This document shows positions 1-10,335 of a DNA stretch of 64,000 bases, piece after piece. The DNA is from Ephemerocybe angulata (lineage: Eukaryota; Basidiomycota; Agaricomycetes; Agaricales; Psathyrellaceae). The position numbers and the translations under genes were made by a program. The notes beneath the pieces are model-generated. The model saw only the letters and a program-made list of their open reading frames with translations. It made no database searches and was not told where the DNA came from. Location of the stretch: NCBI GenBank assembly GCA_013368325.1, contig JAACJK010000163.1, forward strand, positions 2,108,001 to 2,172,000, given 5' to 3'. Position 1 is the stretch's first letter. Every line of letters starts with the position of its first letter.

Positions 1-2530
1 GCCCATATTATCAATGATGTTTTTCCATCGAGGCTCTATTTCATCGCAGTACGAGGCGTACGCCTCATCCCACGACTGCGATTTTTGCTTGAGGCATTCG
101 GGTGTGCGCCAAGGCTTGAAGAGAACCAGGACATATCTCGACCACTGCTCATTGTCACCACCCCCAGTCTTGCATAATGGTAATCGTGGACCGAGAAGGA
201 CTGGAATTACATACTTTGAACGCATTGCGGTGGCTTGGCTGTGATGTTGGGGGTGGTCCTCGAGAAAGAAACTTTGGGCTCTCCCTTTGATTGCGATTCC
301 GTTGGCGTCGACGTGCATTGCCTTCTTTTTAACACTTGAGACAAAGTGGTAGAGGCACATGCTTTCGTATGCCGCCTCGTCGCTGCGATATATATAATCT
401 AGCAATGTATCCGACACTGTGATGTTACCACGCGTCGGTACCAATGATATCGTCGTGCTGTCGGCGTCGGCTATACTGCGACCATCCAATTTCGACCACG
501 CCTTTTCTACCTCGGAAACTATCCGAGCCCAGTTTACGAAGATGAACTGTTCGTTCGTGTAAATGTCTCCATTGCCGACAAAATAACTCATGACTTGTTG
601 CTGAGATAGCTCTTGTTGACCGAGCATACTGTTCACGACAGTTGTGAAAGCTTTCAAAGTCGACGGTCTTTGTGTTGCCTCGGCGGTAGCTTGTTTGTCG
701 GCGACTTTTGACATAGCGTATGAGAGAGCTGCCAGGCCAGCATGCATTGTCAGTAATGGCTTTGCGGTGTAGTCTGTGGCATAATGTATGAAAGCATTAG
801 CAGCGTCGCCGGATCCGGCAAACTTGATGTTGTAATTGCATTGTAACAGTGCGGTGCATAGATCGCTGAAGGAGGACATCATACGATGGTTCCGGCTAGT
901 GGAAACGTCGCCTGTTGCGCGATCGATCGTGGTGCCGAGGCGCACCTTCCCATCCATTCCCAGCCTACAGTTGTTGTCGGTTTTCTTTTCGCCCCTTTTG
1001 AGATATTTCCAGCAGGTTGCGTTGTGCTCATGTATGTTGAATGCCGTTAAAAGGCGGTTAACATGCTTGGAGAAATGGTATTTAAACGCGTTTGCCGAAA
1101 GACGCTCGAGCTCGGGGATATGATTCAATCCGGGATGTAGCTCCATAATACCGACATCTTTACGGGCGTCCTGCATGCGTGCCTCTTCCGCTGCGGCCGT
1201 GGCAGTAGGTTCCAGATATCCAGATTGGACAATGGCGTCAAGCCATATCTTCAGCTTCGTTTCATAGTCGATGCACCCCGATAGGATTATGTCTTTGAGG
1301 ACGGATGGAGCGGGGTGACCCCGCAACCAAAGGAGCATGTGACAATGTAGCGTCCCGCGCCCTTGCGCTTCAACAACTCCGTAGTACGCGTCACAGTGTC
1401 CGTAAAGACCAGGCTTGACTCGGCCAAAGCGCAAGATGATATCTACGTATGACTTCACAATGATGTCGAAGAATTTGGCGCACGCCGCAGGGTTTTTTGC
1501 GGCGGTCAATGCCCTTTGATAAGTTTCGTCGGTCCACGATTCCAGTTCCTCGTTCGAGGGTACGTCTCTTCCTGCGAGTATGCTGACGATTGGACTGTGC
1601 AGGTCTGAAGGTGTGAGGGTAACAAACAGGGTGGGCGCACCACGGAAGTTGATTAACGCGCGGATTTCGTTCCGACGGCTTAACTTATAGCCAACACTAC
1701 CGGGAACCCGCCTAGCAACAGGCCCTACGGAAGCCAGTACTTTCGATATCTTCTTTTCTGTCTCTGTAAAACAGATATATGTCGGTGATTGTTTGTACTT
1801 CTGACCTAGGGCAATGACCTCATCTTTGTCGAGGGCCATGATGTCGCGAATGATGTTGTCGTAAGATGCAACGGGGACTGTAAATGCGAGGGATGTCGAG
1901 ACATTTTTCTTTCGCATGATGTTGTAGAATACAAAGGCGAACTCAGGGTCACTCTGGAAAGCGCGGTCGCTAATCTGGAGGAGGTGTCGCAGCTGGTCCT
2001 CCAGAGTCAACGTACGCTGTCGAAGTGGATGATGAAACCCCCCGATACCCCAGGGGTCGAGATGGGGAAATAGCCATGATAACAGAAATGGATTATCAAA
2101 GTCTGGGACCATGCGATTTCCGGTGCGAGAAGTCATGAATGGTTTTCCGCTGAGACAGCGGTTTACGGCTCGATACTTCATTTCGCGATAGTTCACAGGT
2201 GTCTCATCAGACACAGTGTAGCCGACATTCTCCATGAGGATTCCTTCTACCTCCCTGCCTTCGGCCGTCGCAATATTGCACTCAGTAAATCCTGCGTTGG
2301 CAGCGCTCAGCGCAGGGTTTGTCGGCAAGAAACCAAACTGTACTGGAGAGCCATAGTCGTTGTCTTTAAATAGTGAATTGAGATTATCCGCACTGAAGCC
2401 CTTGAAGCCATCCACCGTTCGATAGTATGGATTGTTAGCGAGAAGAAAGTGAAGCATCTGTTCCACCCTCGTGCGGCGAACAAGAACGGGATTTAGCTTC
2501 CGTATTGTCTGTCTATCAGGCATTTTTGGG
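1..2530 (-). CDS. Helitron replicase, HUH nuclease region (continues past the window edge)
   Basis: About 840 codons read without a stop on the minus strand from about 2530 to 1, so the 3' end is missing. The frame contains the Helitron Rep signatures: motif 1 TLTPSDLHSP near 1588-1623, the HUH motif in QGRGTLHCHML (HCHM at 1336-1347), and a two-tyrosine motif YATDYTAKP near 758-788. It also carries the conserved stretches VLVRRTRVEQML and LLSWLFPHLDPWG. Known family role: nicking and rolling-circle transfer of the transposon in the nucleus. The frame joins the upstream ORF (2493-3749) only if one base is added around 2528-2531, so this copy has a frameshift. The catalytic residues themselves look intact. 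Confidence 0.85.
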
Positions 2531-3749
2531 CAATGAACACAGCGCATAATGTGTCTCGTATGGAGTCAATAGACGGTGGGAGGGCGGTGCGCATGCGCAC
2601 TGTATCAAGAGGCGAGACAATGACGTTGCCCTTGATGGCCTTCTTCACTTTCCAGAATACGGTCGATGACCTCTCTTCGCCCGGCTCCGGAGTGTTTGAA
2701 ACGGGAATCCTCGCACAAAGACTATTGCATCGTGCACGAGCCACGAGAGCTCGCTCAAAGCAGGTCGACTCAGAAAAAGCCGTGGCAGCCTCGGGGGGGA
2801 GTCTGCTCCTTCCGTAATAGAGAAAATTGGCCAGTGAGAACTTTGGCATTCTTCCCTGTCGCAAGTCCGAAAGGCACGGATCGCATACCTTCATGTCGTC
2901 TTTGGTCAGTCTACTTCGCAGTCCATCTGCACAAAGAAGAGCGCCACCGTAGGCCACAAGGTTGTAGTCGTCGGGGAGTAAGTGGCTTGGAATATGTTCG
3001 TTTCGAAGCAGTGCTAGGTCAAATGAGTCAGGGTCGATCCAGCGAAGTGCGGATGCACTGAGCAGTCTGCTACAGATGGCACATGGGGATTGCTTCATAT
3101 TCTCCACGCTAAGGTGCTCTCTCCATTCTTTGATAACGGACTGTTTGTCCTCGTCCGTCATGACTGTGAGGTGTGCTGTATCTGTAGTCCTTTCCACGGT
3201 CTCGCGTAATCCAGCTGTGGACAAGTTGTCGGTGATGACGGGTGGGGTCGGTAACGTGGGTTTTGGTAGCTGGATTTTTCTCTGGACGAATGGTTGGTCG
3301 ATTCTAGCTCTCGGTCGGGCTCGGTATCTCAATACAATGTATACAGGTGGACATGTCGTAGCGCAGTCGTGGTTGGAGAGATCCAATGTCAATTGGGACT
3401 TGGTTCGGTTGTAGGCGACGCATTTGTGGATTTCAGCAAATATCTTGAGGTGTTTGATTTGAAGAAATCGGAAGCCGCGTATGAACTCCTTCAAATCCGC
3501 AAATATCACGAGCGTAGTTGGGTTTGAGATATGCCCTCCTAGAATACTCATGTTGGTAGTGACATCGATGACGTCTAGATACGTGTTTAGCCGACGTAGC
3601 GAGGCGACTTCCAGAACTGGAGTGCCGTAGGGGGTGTCGATACCAGTTAACCGGAAGTAACACAAGTCTGTGGTGAAATTACGGCTATCTGTAGCGCAAG
3701 ATAGTGTCAGACGGTACGTACTGGAGTTCACTGATGTAATGTCGCTCAT
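2493..3749 (-). CDS. Helitron replicase N-terminal part with DUF6570-like zinc region
   Basis: A 418-codon ORF. Residues from about 220 carry a cysteine-rich block: CAIC, then VCDPCLSDLRQGRMPKFSLAN, followed by the RGNV/KGNVIVSPLD region that in basidiomycete Helitrons precedes the Rep domain. The ORF ends in CLIDRQYGS*, but the neighbouring frame continues with the expected family sequence PDRQTIRKLNPVLVRR. The simplest reading is loss of one base in the run rc(2528-2534), where ATTGCCCA would otherwise read ATTGGCCCA. The first 190 residues are hydrophilic and not recognised. Start chosen at the first ATG, which lies just upstream of an A-rich leader. Alternative: a programmed shift or an assembly error rather than a mutation. 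Confidence 0.75.
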   Translation of the reverse strand: MSDITSVNSSTYRLTLSCATDSRNFTTDLCYFRLTGIDTPYGTPVLEVASLRRLNTYLDVIDVTTNMSILGGHISNPTTLVIFADLKEFIRGFRFLQIKHLKIFAEIHKCVAYNRTKSQLTLDLSNHDCATTCPPVYIVLRYRARPRARIDQPFVQRKIQLPKPTLPTPPVITDNLSTAGLRETVERTTDTAHLTVMTDEDKQSVIKEWREHLSVENMKQSPCAICSRLLSASALRWIDPDSFDLALLRNEHIPSHLLPDDYNLVAYGGALLCADGLRSRLTKDDMKVCDPCLSDLRQGRMPKFSLANFLYYGRSRLPPEAATAFSESTCFERALVARARCNSLCARIPVSNTPEPGEERSSTVFWKVKKAIKGNVIVSPLDTVRMRTALPPSIDSIRDTLCAVFIAQKCLIDRQYGS

Positions 3750-4078
3750 GGCCTTGAAAAAAAATTACCGCGCCTTCGAAAAGTACGTACGATTATAACT
3801 GTATTCGTAATGGGTTGCGTTCTTATGGCTGTGACTTCGTTATGGGTAAGTCCGGATCGGGACTTTGTGGCGTGTCGGGAGCAATGACGGAACTTGTGTT
3901 CCATACTGGGAAAGGCCAATTAGAGCATTCTATGCCGTTCAGGAGTTCTGGCTTGTCCTGGCCTGTGTTGGTCAGAGCCCCGTTTAGTAGCACTCTTACC
4001 GTAACGATGCCGTAGCTCTGCCGTTGTATCGGCAATTTAGTTCATCCCTTGTCGAGTAGTGCCACCTCACAGAGCACC

Positions 4079-4086
4079 TATATAAG
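4079..4086 (+). promoter_or_regulatory. TATA box (TATATAAG) of the RT-like gene
   Basis: TATATAAG sits 29 bp upstream of the ATG at 4115. That spacing would put transcription start just before this ATG and argues against the in-frame upstream ATG at 4049. It lies in the roughly 330-bp divergent gap between the Helitron replicase and the RT-like gene. Confidence 0.5.
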
Positions 4087-4114
4087 CCATCGGCGTGGAG
4101 ACTGTGGCGACATC

Positions 4115-6656
4115 ATGTCGTCTGTAACTTCAGAGGACGACTTCGTTGTTGAACTTCATGACTTACTCCATGAGCGGGAGTCATGGGTCATGCCCTCGGT
4201 CTTGTTGAGGATGTTCGGGCCCGACGATCAGGAAAGCCCGTCGTTGGAAGCCGAATTGATGGACGAGCAAATGTGAGTAGAACTTCGGTATGGTACTCAT
4301 TCTGGCTTATACAGCTATCTTATTGAATTGCAGGAGCTCTTCAACGGATGACGAAGCCATGGACGCGCCGCGGAGGACTTTGTCTCCTCAGAACACACTA
4401 GCGAATAAGTCGATGCGGTATACGGGAAGTGACTGTGATGAATCGATGGGCGGTACTTCGTGTGAAGAGGATGAGCAGAATTGCCTGGCTCGTACGCCTC
4501 AACTCACGGCTACCGACCCGGGACCCATTTCTCAGTACCCATTTGTTACTCCGCATGGTGCAATGGCGACCTTGTGGTCTTCGCAAAATCTCGACATTGG
4601 GGGTCGTTTCTGCAAGGGGAGTTCGAAAGTACGACCATGGGATTTCGCGGATGTTGGGTGCCAGTTGATGGGACCGGCGAAACTATCCGATACCGCGGCG
4701 CAGCCTGCGCAGGCCTACGCGGCGCAGTTGGGAGCAGAGGTTGATGCATACTCCACCACCGAGTCCCCACCCGGTGCTCCTAGCGGTACCCTGATAGCAC
4801 TCTTCCCCGAGGATGATATTATTTTTGATGAATCTCCATTGTTTCATCTCCGTCCGATTCGGACGGCTGGCTATGTTTGGCCCCTTGATGTATCGTCCGT
4901 GGATGCACCACCTTTGTGGTCACGTACTGTGGGGATGTCGCCATTACCCAGTGTTCCCGGATATGCCTTGAGGGACAAAGAGGCTGTGCAGACGATCACA
5001 AACCACCCGCACCTATTTACGGTCAGCACACCTCTAAAGGCCTGTGCAATAGAGGCGTTACTGTCAAATCATCCCAATATACCTCTCGTTAGCTCTGTTG
5101 TGAGGGTACTACGAATTGGCGCATGGCCCTTCATCTTGGATGGCGAAAGTCGGGCCGTAATAGATCCACCATGGCATCACTCAATCGATACCGGATCAAT
5201 CGACGAGGTTCTGGCTTGCAGCAGAGAGGTCCGCAATCGCCGCTTCTCCCCCGCGTTCAGAGGGTTATTACCAGGTATGGTATCCTTACCCCACACCGTC
5301 AGATCTGTTATTGGGTCGGTGGGGCAATTGGAGCCCACAATTATCTCCCGCCAAGGGGTTTACAATGCTCATATTGACAGAGGTGGGAAATCAACCATAC
5401 AATGGGATGCTGTGAAAGACCTGGTCGGTGTGTTACAGCAAATCTACACGTTCGGACATCCTGGGATTCCTATGATTATTTTCCGGACCCGTATCGCCAG
5501 TACAGCTAGGCTCATTCCCATGCATCCGTGTTGGCAAATGAAGCAGGTCGTACATGTGAATGGGTGCTATCATGTGGATAGGTGTGCAAGTCTGGGCAAT
5601 GGGTCATCTGGACGATTATGGGGGAGCGTCATAGCTCTGTTGCTCTGGGTAGCAAGGGAGAGTCTTGATATCCAGGATCTGTTTTGCTCGGTTGATACGG
5701 TATACTCATGGGAATACGCTAATGTGAACTCCATGTACGCGGGTTACATGGAGCCCGTGGTCATGCCGTCGAAACTGGCGAGGTTACTGGAGCTATGGGA
5801 TCAAGTTGGTATCCCACATGCGATACATGATCACAAATGGGGAACGCGTGTTGAGATCGACGGTATCATACTCGATACTGTGGCCGCAACATCCTCAATC
5901 GGTGCTTCAGACGCAAATATTTTGGCGGCAGCCGTGACGCAATTTATCAATGTCGACATACCTATGCAGCCGCTGATCGACTATCAACGACTAATAGGAT
6001 GGATGACATGGGGAATACAAGTCATGCCCATCCTACGTCCTGGAATGACTGCACTGGTTGAGAGCATGCGAGGTAGGTCCGCGGTCACCAGGAGCGTGAA
6101 AGTTTCCCGGTCAGTGCGAGACCAATTAATGTGGTTCGCGCACCACTTGTCATTGCGCCCAGAGCTAAGGAGCCTTCGGTGGGGGCCACATACATGCGAA
6201 TCCACTCATCCTTTTCACATCCACTGCGAATCTACCATTTCTGGAGTTACATTTTGGATGCCAGCATTGTACCTGGCATTTCGACGACAGGTTAAGCGAC
6301 GTCAGCGTAAGAAGAGTAGAAAGTTTTATTGGGATGTTTTCTCGGTCGCGTCGGCTCTACGTTGGGTCACGCAGAACATGCCTTCGGAAACGAGGGTGTC
6401 TATCCATTCATCTAACCGGTATTTACACACAGCGTTGACCCAACTGTCTGCCACATCGCCATACGATGCCCTTATGTTATCGATCGCGGACTCTATAATC
6501 ACGGGAGGAATTGCGGTCTCGTATGTTGCGACTGCGGTCGGAAGCGACCGCATTGGGAAAGAAATCTGCAATCTACCTGTTTTAAAGCGGGCGCGCAAGT
6601 GGGTTTTATTTAAGGGGGCACCAATGACAATACGAGATATGCCAGCGTTAGTGTAG
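4115..6656 (+). CDS. Reverse-transcriptase/RNase H-like protein lacking catalytic acidic residues
   Basis: Two exons, 4115-4272 and 4334-6656, with a 61-bp GTGAGT...CAG intron. Splicing keeps frame and gives 826 residues. Around residues 450-530 the order matches the RT of a family common in basidiomycetes: IPMHPCWQMKQVV, then HVDRCASLGNGSSGR, then the catalytic-loop position FCSVDTVYSWEY (about residue 505), then KLARLLELWDQVGIPH. Residues from about 678 match the linked RNase H-like part (HIHCESTISGVTFWMP, ALRWV). In the family the loop is YVDD and an Asp precedes the PMHPxWQ segment. Here these read SVDT and FRTRIAST, and the RNase H Asp positions read CEST and HSSNR. So the fold pattern is kept while catalysis is probably lost. 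The frame is uninterrupted. It could be a domesticated protein or a recently degenerated element. Confidence 0.7.
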
Positions 6657-8300
6657 GTAGAAACACCTGGTGGATGGAAACGAGAATGACGGACTTGAAG
6701 GTAATGATACTGAGGGTTTCTGGGCTGTTGCATGGCTACTCGCGAACATGGCCTCCGCATTCGCCCAGAACCATCGCCACACTAACAAACCACAATGTGT
6801 TGACTACGCACAAGGTGTAGACCTCGATTGCGGAGTGAATGCAAAGTGACGGTTCAAAGGTCTAGAAAGGGTGTATATCAATAACAATGGCTGGAAGTCA
6901 TACAGGGACAGGGACGGACGAAGGACCGACCGTATTCTTAAATATAAGTCGTTCAGCGTCACAGGGTACGTATCAGCATACCACACCGAGCGATCGGGTG
7001 ACCCTTCCTCCCGATTCTCGTTACGCTGACGCCCTCCATGGGGGACTGATGCATACGCAACGGTGTGTGCTTCTGATGTAGTGCTCCTACATATACCATA
7101 GATAACTGTCTTTGTGGCTCATCAGCAGGGGTTGGTATGACAGTTCACGTTCAGATATACCATCTACCTGTACGCCTCTTTCCTTCTGATTGGGACCATC
7201 CAACGGCAACATGTCGGCAGAGCACAACGTTACTCTGTGTGTCCCACACATGCTTTATGATTACGGGGCACAGATACTGGATATATCTTTTCAGAAAACG
7301 GTATATTGAGCCCGAAGAGGCTCATGGAGAGGCGTTGGGCGCATTTCCAAGTTGGAGGGTGAAGGGGAATCCTTTGCCAAAAGGTTGGGGATATGCTCTC
7401 TTCCGCGAAGGAATGAGAACTATGGAATACATTGTGACTTACATGACTACTGGGTCCCCATCTGCACCTATTTTCTGATGTGACATTCATAGTCCCTGTG
7501 CATCATTCCATCATTTCCGGCTACCGGTCACTTCCACGACCGGTAATACCCGGCCCTTAGGACTGGGATGCCTTCGAGCCTCCCTGTTGCATCACTGCAT
7601 CATTTCCCTCCCCAACCTGCCGCTCAGTCCCGGAACCTTTCCTTCTTCGTGCCCTCCTTCCTGTTTTCCCAAAAATGTTTCTGCTTTGCTCAAGCCTCAG
7701 GTCAACAGCTCCAACGGCGACCAGTTAGTGGAAGGCCGTGACCGCTGAGCAATACGTGCTCCCTGAACAGGCGCATGCCCCGCAATAAGTAGGGACGACG
7801 GGCGCAAGCGGCGCAGTGGTAGATCTTGGGGTATGAGAACAAGGTAAGCACAATGCGCATGAGACCGAGACACAACTTACCTGGCTCCCTCATCGTCAGA
7901 ACCTGTCCCTGCGCCCCGCACCCCACTGACACCGGGCCAGGGCTTCAAATTCGGCGGCCAGCTCCACAGCGGACGATGGCACCAACCGTGAAGCCCCAAG
8001 TCCAACAGCAAACGGTGGCCCCGTATTCTCCAAACCCGCGCGACACGGACACCACCACAAGCACTCCATGTCCCACAGTCTCTTCTCCTTCCTTGAATCC
8101 GGGAGGAACAACCCCTCGCCCCTCTCCATCGATCTCCTGCACAAACAGGCAACGCCGATTCTGCAGACCCCTTGGGCGCCGATGTCTGCCTTCCCCAAGA
8201 CCTCAACGGGCTCTGTGATCGTCAATCCCCGAGAGAGACGAGCGCAGCATGATGGCGACGTTCATGGTTGTTGGTCGTGACTTGTCGCAGAGACTACAGA
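6657..8300. other. No recognised gene
   Basis: Downstream of the RT-like gene. An open frame of 113 codons at 7137-7478 (+) has no recognisable domain and no clear splice partners. Several overlapping open frames at 7826-8225 on both strands lie in GC-rich proline/arginine-biased sequence and look like chance frames. Confidence 0.5.
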
Positions 8301-8301
8301 G

Positions 8302-8750
8302 GTACGTCAGTTACTTCTGACACCGCAAAAGACGAGGGCTGGGATTGACATCGACTTCCAGGCATCCCCACCAACGTGCACAGACGTCGTGACTGTTGTT
8401 GACAGCCGGCGGCCCTCCAATGACGGCAACGATAATAGTCCATAGTCGTCACCATGATGGTGTCTCCAGGGTATGTCAGTCTCTTCCAACACTGCGAACG
8501 ACGACAATTTGGTGCTCACCGACATTCCCAGATTTCCCCCATCTCGCGCTGAAGACTTACCGTCAACCCTGCCCAGGAGCCGTCACCGTCGTCTCCACCA
8601 ACGCCCTTGCCGTGTTTTCGCATCCACAATGACCCTCTAGATTACAATGATCATGACAGGGCAGACGGGACAGCGCTGGCTTATGCAGGCTAAGTCAGTC
8701 TCCTCTGACGCTGCGAGAGACGATGATTTGGTGCTCACCGACGTGCTCAG
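8302..8750 (+). repeat. Three diverged copies of an intron-like 60-62 bp unit
   Basis: Copies at 8302-8361, 8471-8531 and 8689-8750 share TCAGT..CT then a GCGAGACGA-type core. The second and third also share TTGGTGCTCACCGAC. The first two begin GTACGT and GTATGT and all three end in AG (CCAG, CCAG, TCAG), so they resemble introns of a gene with repeated exons. The third begins GCTAAG, a broken donor. The 109-bp and 157-bp segments between them are not open in one frame. Best read as a relic of a tandemly duplicated exon-intron gene. Confidence 0.45.
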
Positions 8751-9700
8751 ATTCCCTCCAACCTCGTCCACCACCCGCTGTGCCCACCGTCGGCTCAGCC
8801 ACAGCACAACCGCTCCCGTCACGCAACACGACCCCTCGAAGGTGGAGCACGGTGCAACACGACGTGCACACGAGTGTGGTCATTGTACGAAAGGGTGAGC
8901 TGCCGTTGTCGGGATGCGCTTGCCCTTCGCGCAGCCCGGAGCCTTCAGTCGTATGTGTCCTGCACTAGTAAGTTGACGTCGTGCTCGTTGAAACTCGTGC
9001 TGATGGTGTCGTCGATGTTCCCAGATCGCTGTCTTGACCTGTGTTGAGGTCGTCGACGACAAGCTTTTCTTGTTGAGTACTTGTGTCTGTGTAGAGCGAC
9101 ACATTACTAACCCCTCTTTCATTTAGACCTGGGTCCCGACTCCCTGTGCTGTATTTCAAAGCTTCAAGGCTTTCATGGTGGCGTGCCTGCGCGCCGCGAT
9201 CGACGCGACAGGTGAGTAGTGCGTTGTTTGGGTCGACGGCGGTGACATCTGACTTACCATATTCGTTTGTTAGTTCAGAATCCCAGACTTTGGAGACACA
9301 CACGGCCGCGTTCGTTTCGACATGGTCGCGTAGTGGCTTCCTGGCTTGCCTGTGCCTACACCCCCTCCCTTTCGACCCTTTCCCATACTCGAGTATTACG
9401 AGGAAGCGACGGCTACCACGGCATCGCTATGTTTTTCAGCGTGCTGAATACATCAGGCTCGATAAAACTCGTTTGGATTCACCGCTAAAGGCTAGCGAGA
9501 AGGACATGAGCCCTGGGCAGAGCAGGTATCATACCCTGTAATAAACTGTAAACGAAACTACACACGGGCATCACGCACACACAAAAAGTCGCAGTAGGGG
9601 CCGGGGTATCCGACGTCCCTTCCTCCCGGCACCGACCCTTTTGGTCGGCCCTATATTTTAGGGGGTGCCGAGGGCAGTAAGATTGGCCTTCATAGCTTCC
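8751..9700. other. No intact gene; possible relic exons and a small hairpin
   Basis: A GTGAGT...GTTAG segment at about 9211-9275 looks like an intron, flanked by open but unrecognised sequence ending near 9541. A hairpin with arms CCGACC/GGTCGG and a 5-nt loop lies at 9632-9648. Confidence 0.35.
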
Positions 9701-9988
9701 AGCTATCTGCAAAAACGTAGGCGGGATGGAAATTTGGCTGAATGTGTGCCATAAGCCCGCAAGGAGAGAATGACATCATGCTTTGGTGCCGCCGCCTCCC
9801 CGAGAGCTCCTCAATACGGGAGAGGATGTCGTGCGCCGTTCGATTTTGACGGTAAAAGCAGTGCAGAGGACGGGAATCGTTTCCCTTACGGTAAATGGCG
9901 CACAATCAGGTGGGGTGAGAAGGCCTGGCGGCTACTGCATACAAACTGCATAGGATTTTGGGACCCGCCTACGTTTTCGCAGATAGCT
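9701..9988. mobile_element. MITE-like element with ~25-bp terminal inverted repeats
   Basis: AGCTATCTGC followed by AAAAACGTAGGCGGG at 9701-9725 recurs inverted at 9964-9988 with one mismatch (GAAAA in place of AAAAA). The total length is about 288 bp with no coding capacity beyond chance frames, which fits a non-autonomous DNA transposon. No clear target-site duplication was found, so the true ends may lie a few bases outward. Confidence 0.55.
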
Positions 9989-10227
9989 GTCATGTCAGCT
10001 CATTTACAAGTGCATAACGCAACCTCCCTCCTCTGGAAGGGGAGAGGATATGGGAAACAAAATCTGGCAAAAAATACATAGTTACTGTTATTAGGGGACG
10101 CTACGGATAATGTGTGACAAGGGTATCACCAATGTGAAGCAAGACCCCTGGTACCACCCGAGCATCATTTCGAAGCGCATGGAAGCTGCTGTTTGTACGA
10201 AAATTAGACCTTAGCCCAGCCGCCAAC

Positions 10228-10247
10228 CGTAGAAGCGCACTTCTACG
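10228..10247. repeat. Perfect 8-bp-arm hairpin
   Basis: CGTAGAAG, loop CGCA, CTTCTACG. On the minus strand it is followed 13 nt later by CTAA, which resembles a Helitron 3' end (hairpin then CTRR). The next base is G rather than the usual T, so this is not claimed as a Helitron terminus. Confidence 0.5.
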
Positions 10248-10313
10248 AAGCTGCGGATATTTCACTGCGAATCCCCGTTCTTTCGGTCTAGCTCACAGTC
10301 CCACCTGTCAAGA

Positions 10314-10335
10314 TTCGAAACGTCGACGTTTCGAA
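10314..10335. repeat. Perfect 22-bp palindrome
   Basis: Arms TTCGAAACGTC and GACGTTTCGAA meet without a spacer. It could be a protein-binding site or a chance palindrome. It lies 66 bp from the hairpin at 10228. Confidence 0.5.

Larger units (their letters stand above)
1..3749 (-). mobile_element. Helitron (rolling-circle transposon), partial, cut by the left window edge
   Basis: The minus strand carries the replicase gene of a Helitron, reading toward position 1 and continuing outside the window. The Rep (HUH nuclease) part and the DUF6570-like N-terminal part are present. The PIF1-type helicase part expected downstream lies beyond the edge. The element's 5' end (TC-type) should lie to the right of 3749 but I could not place it. 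The 3' CTRR end is off the window. Assignment rests on the Rep motifs listed for the two coding segments. Confidence 0.85.

Noticed and set aside
4290..4333. Start of the RT-like protein at MVLILAYTA
   Set aside because: This codon lies inside the 61-bp intron; the spliced start at 4115 fits the TATA box and frame.
6326..6760. 144-codon minus-strand frame
   Set aside because: Antisense shadow of the RT-like gene.
7877..8225. Overlapping frames of about 109 codons on both strands
   Set aside because: GC-rich low-complexity composition, mutually overlapping, no domain or splice partners.
10201..10247. Helitron 3' end (hairpin then CTAA on the minus strand)
   Set aside because: CTAA is followed by G instead of T and no partner 5' end or replicase is nearby.
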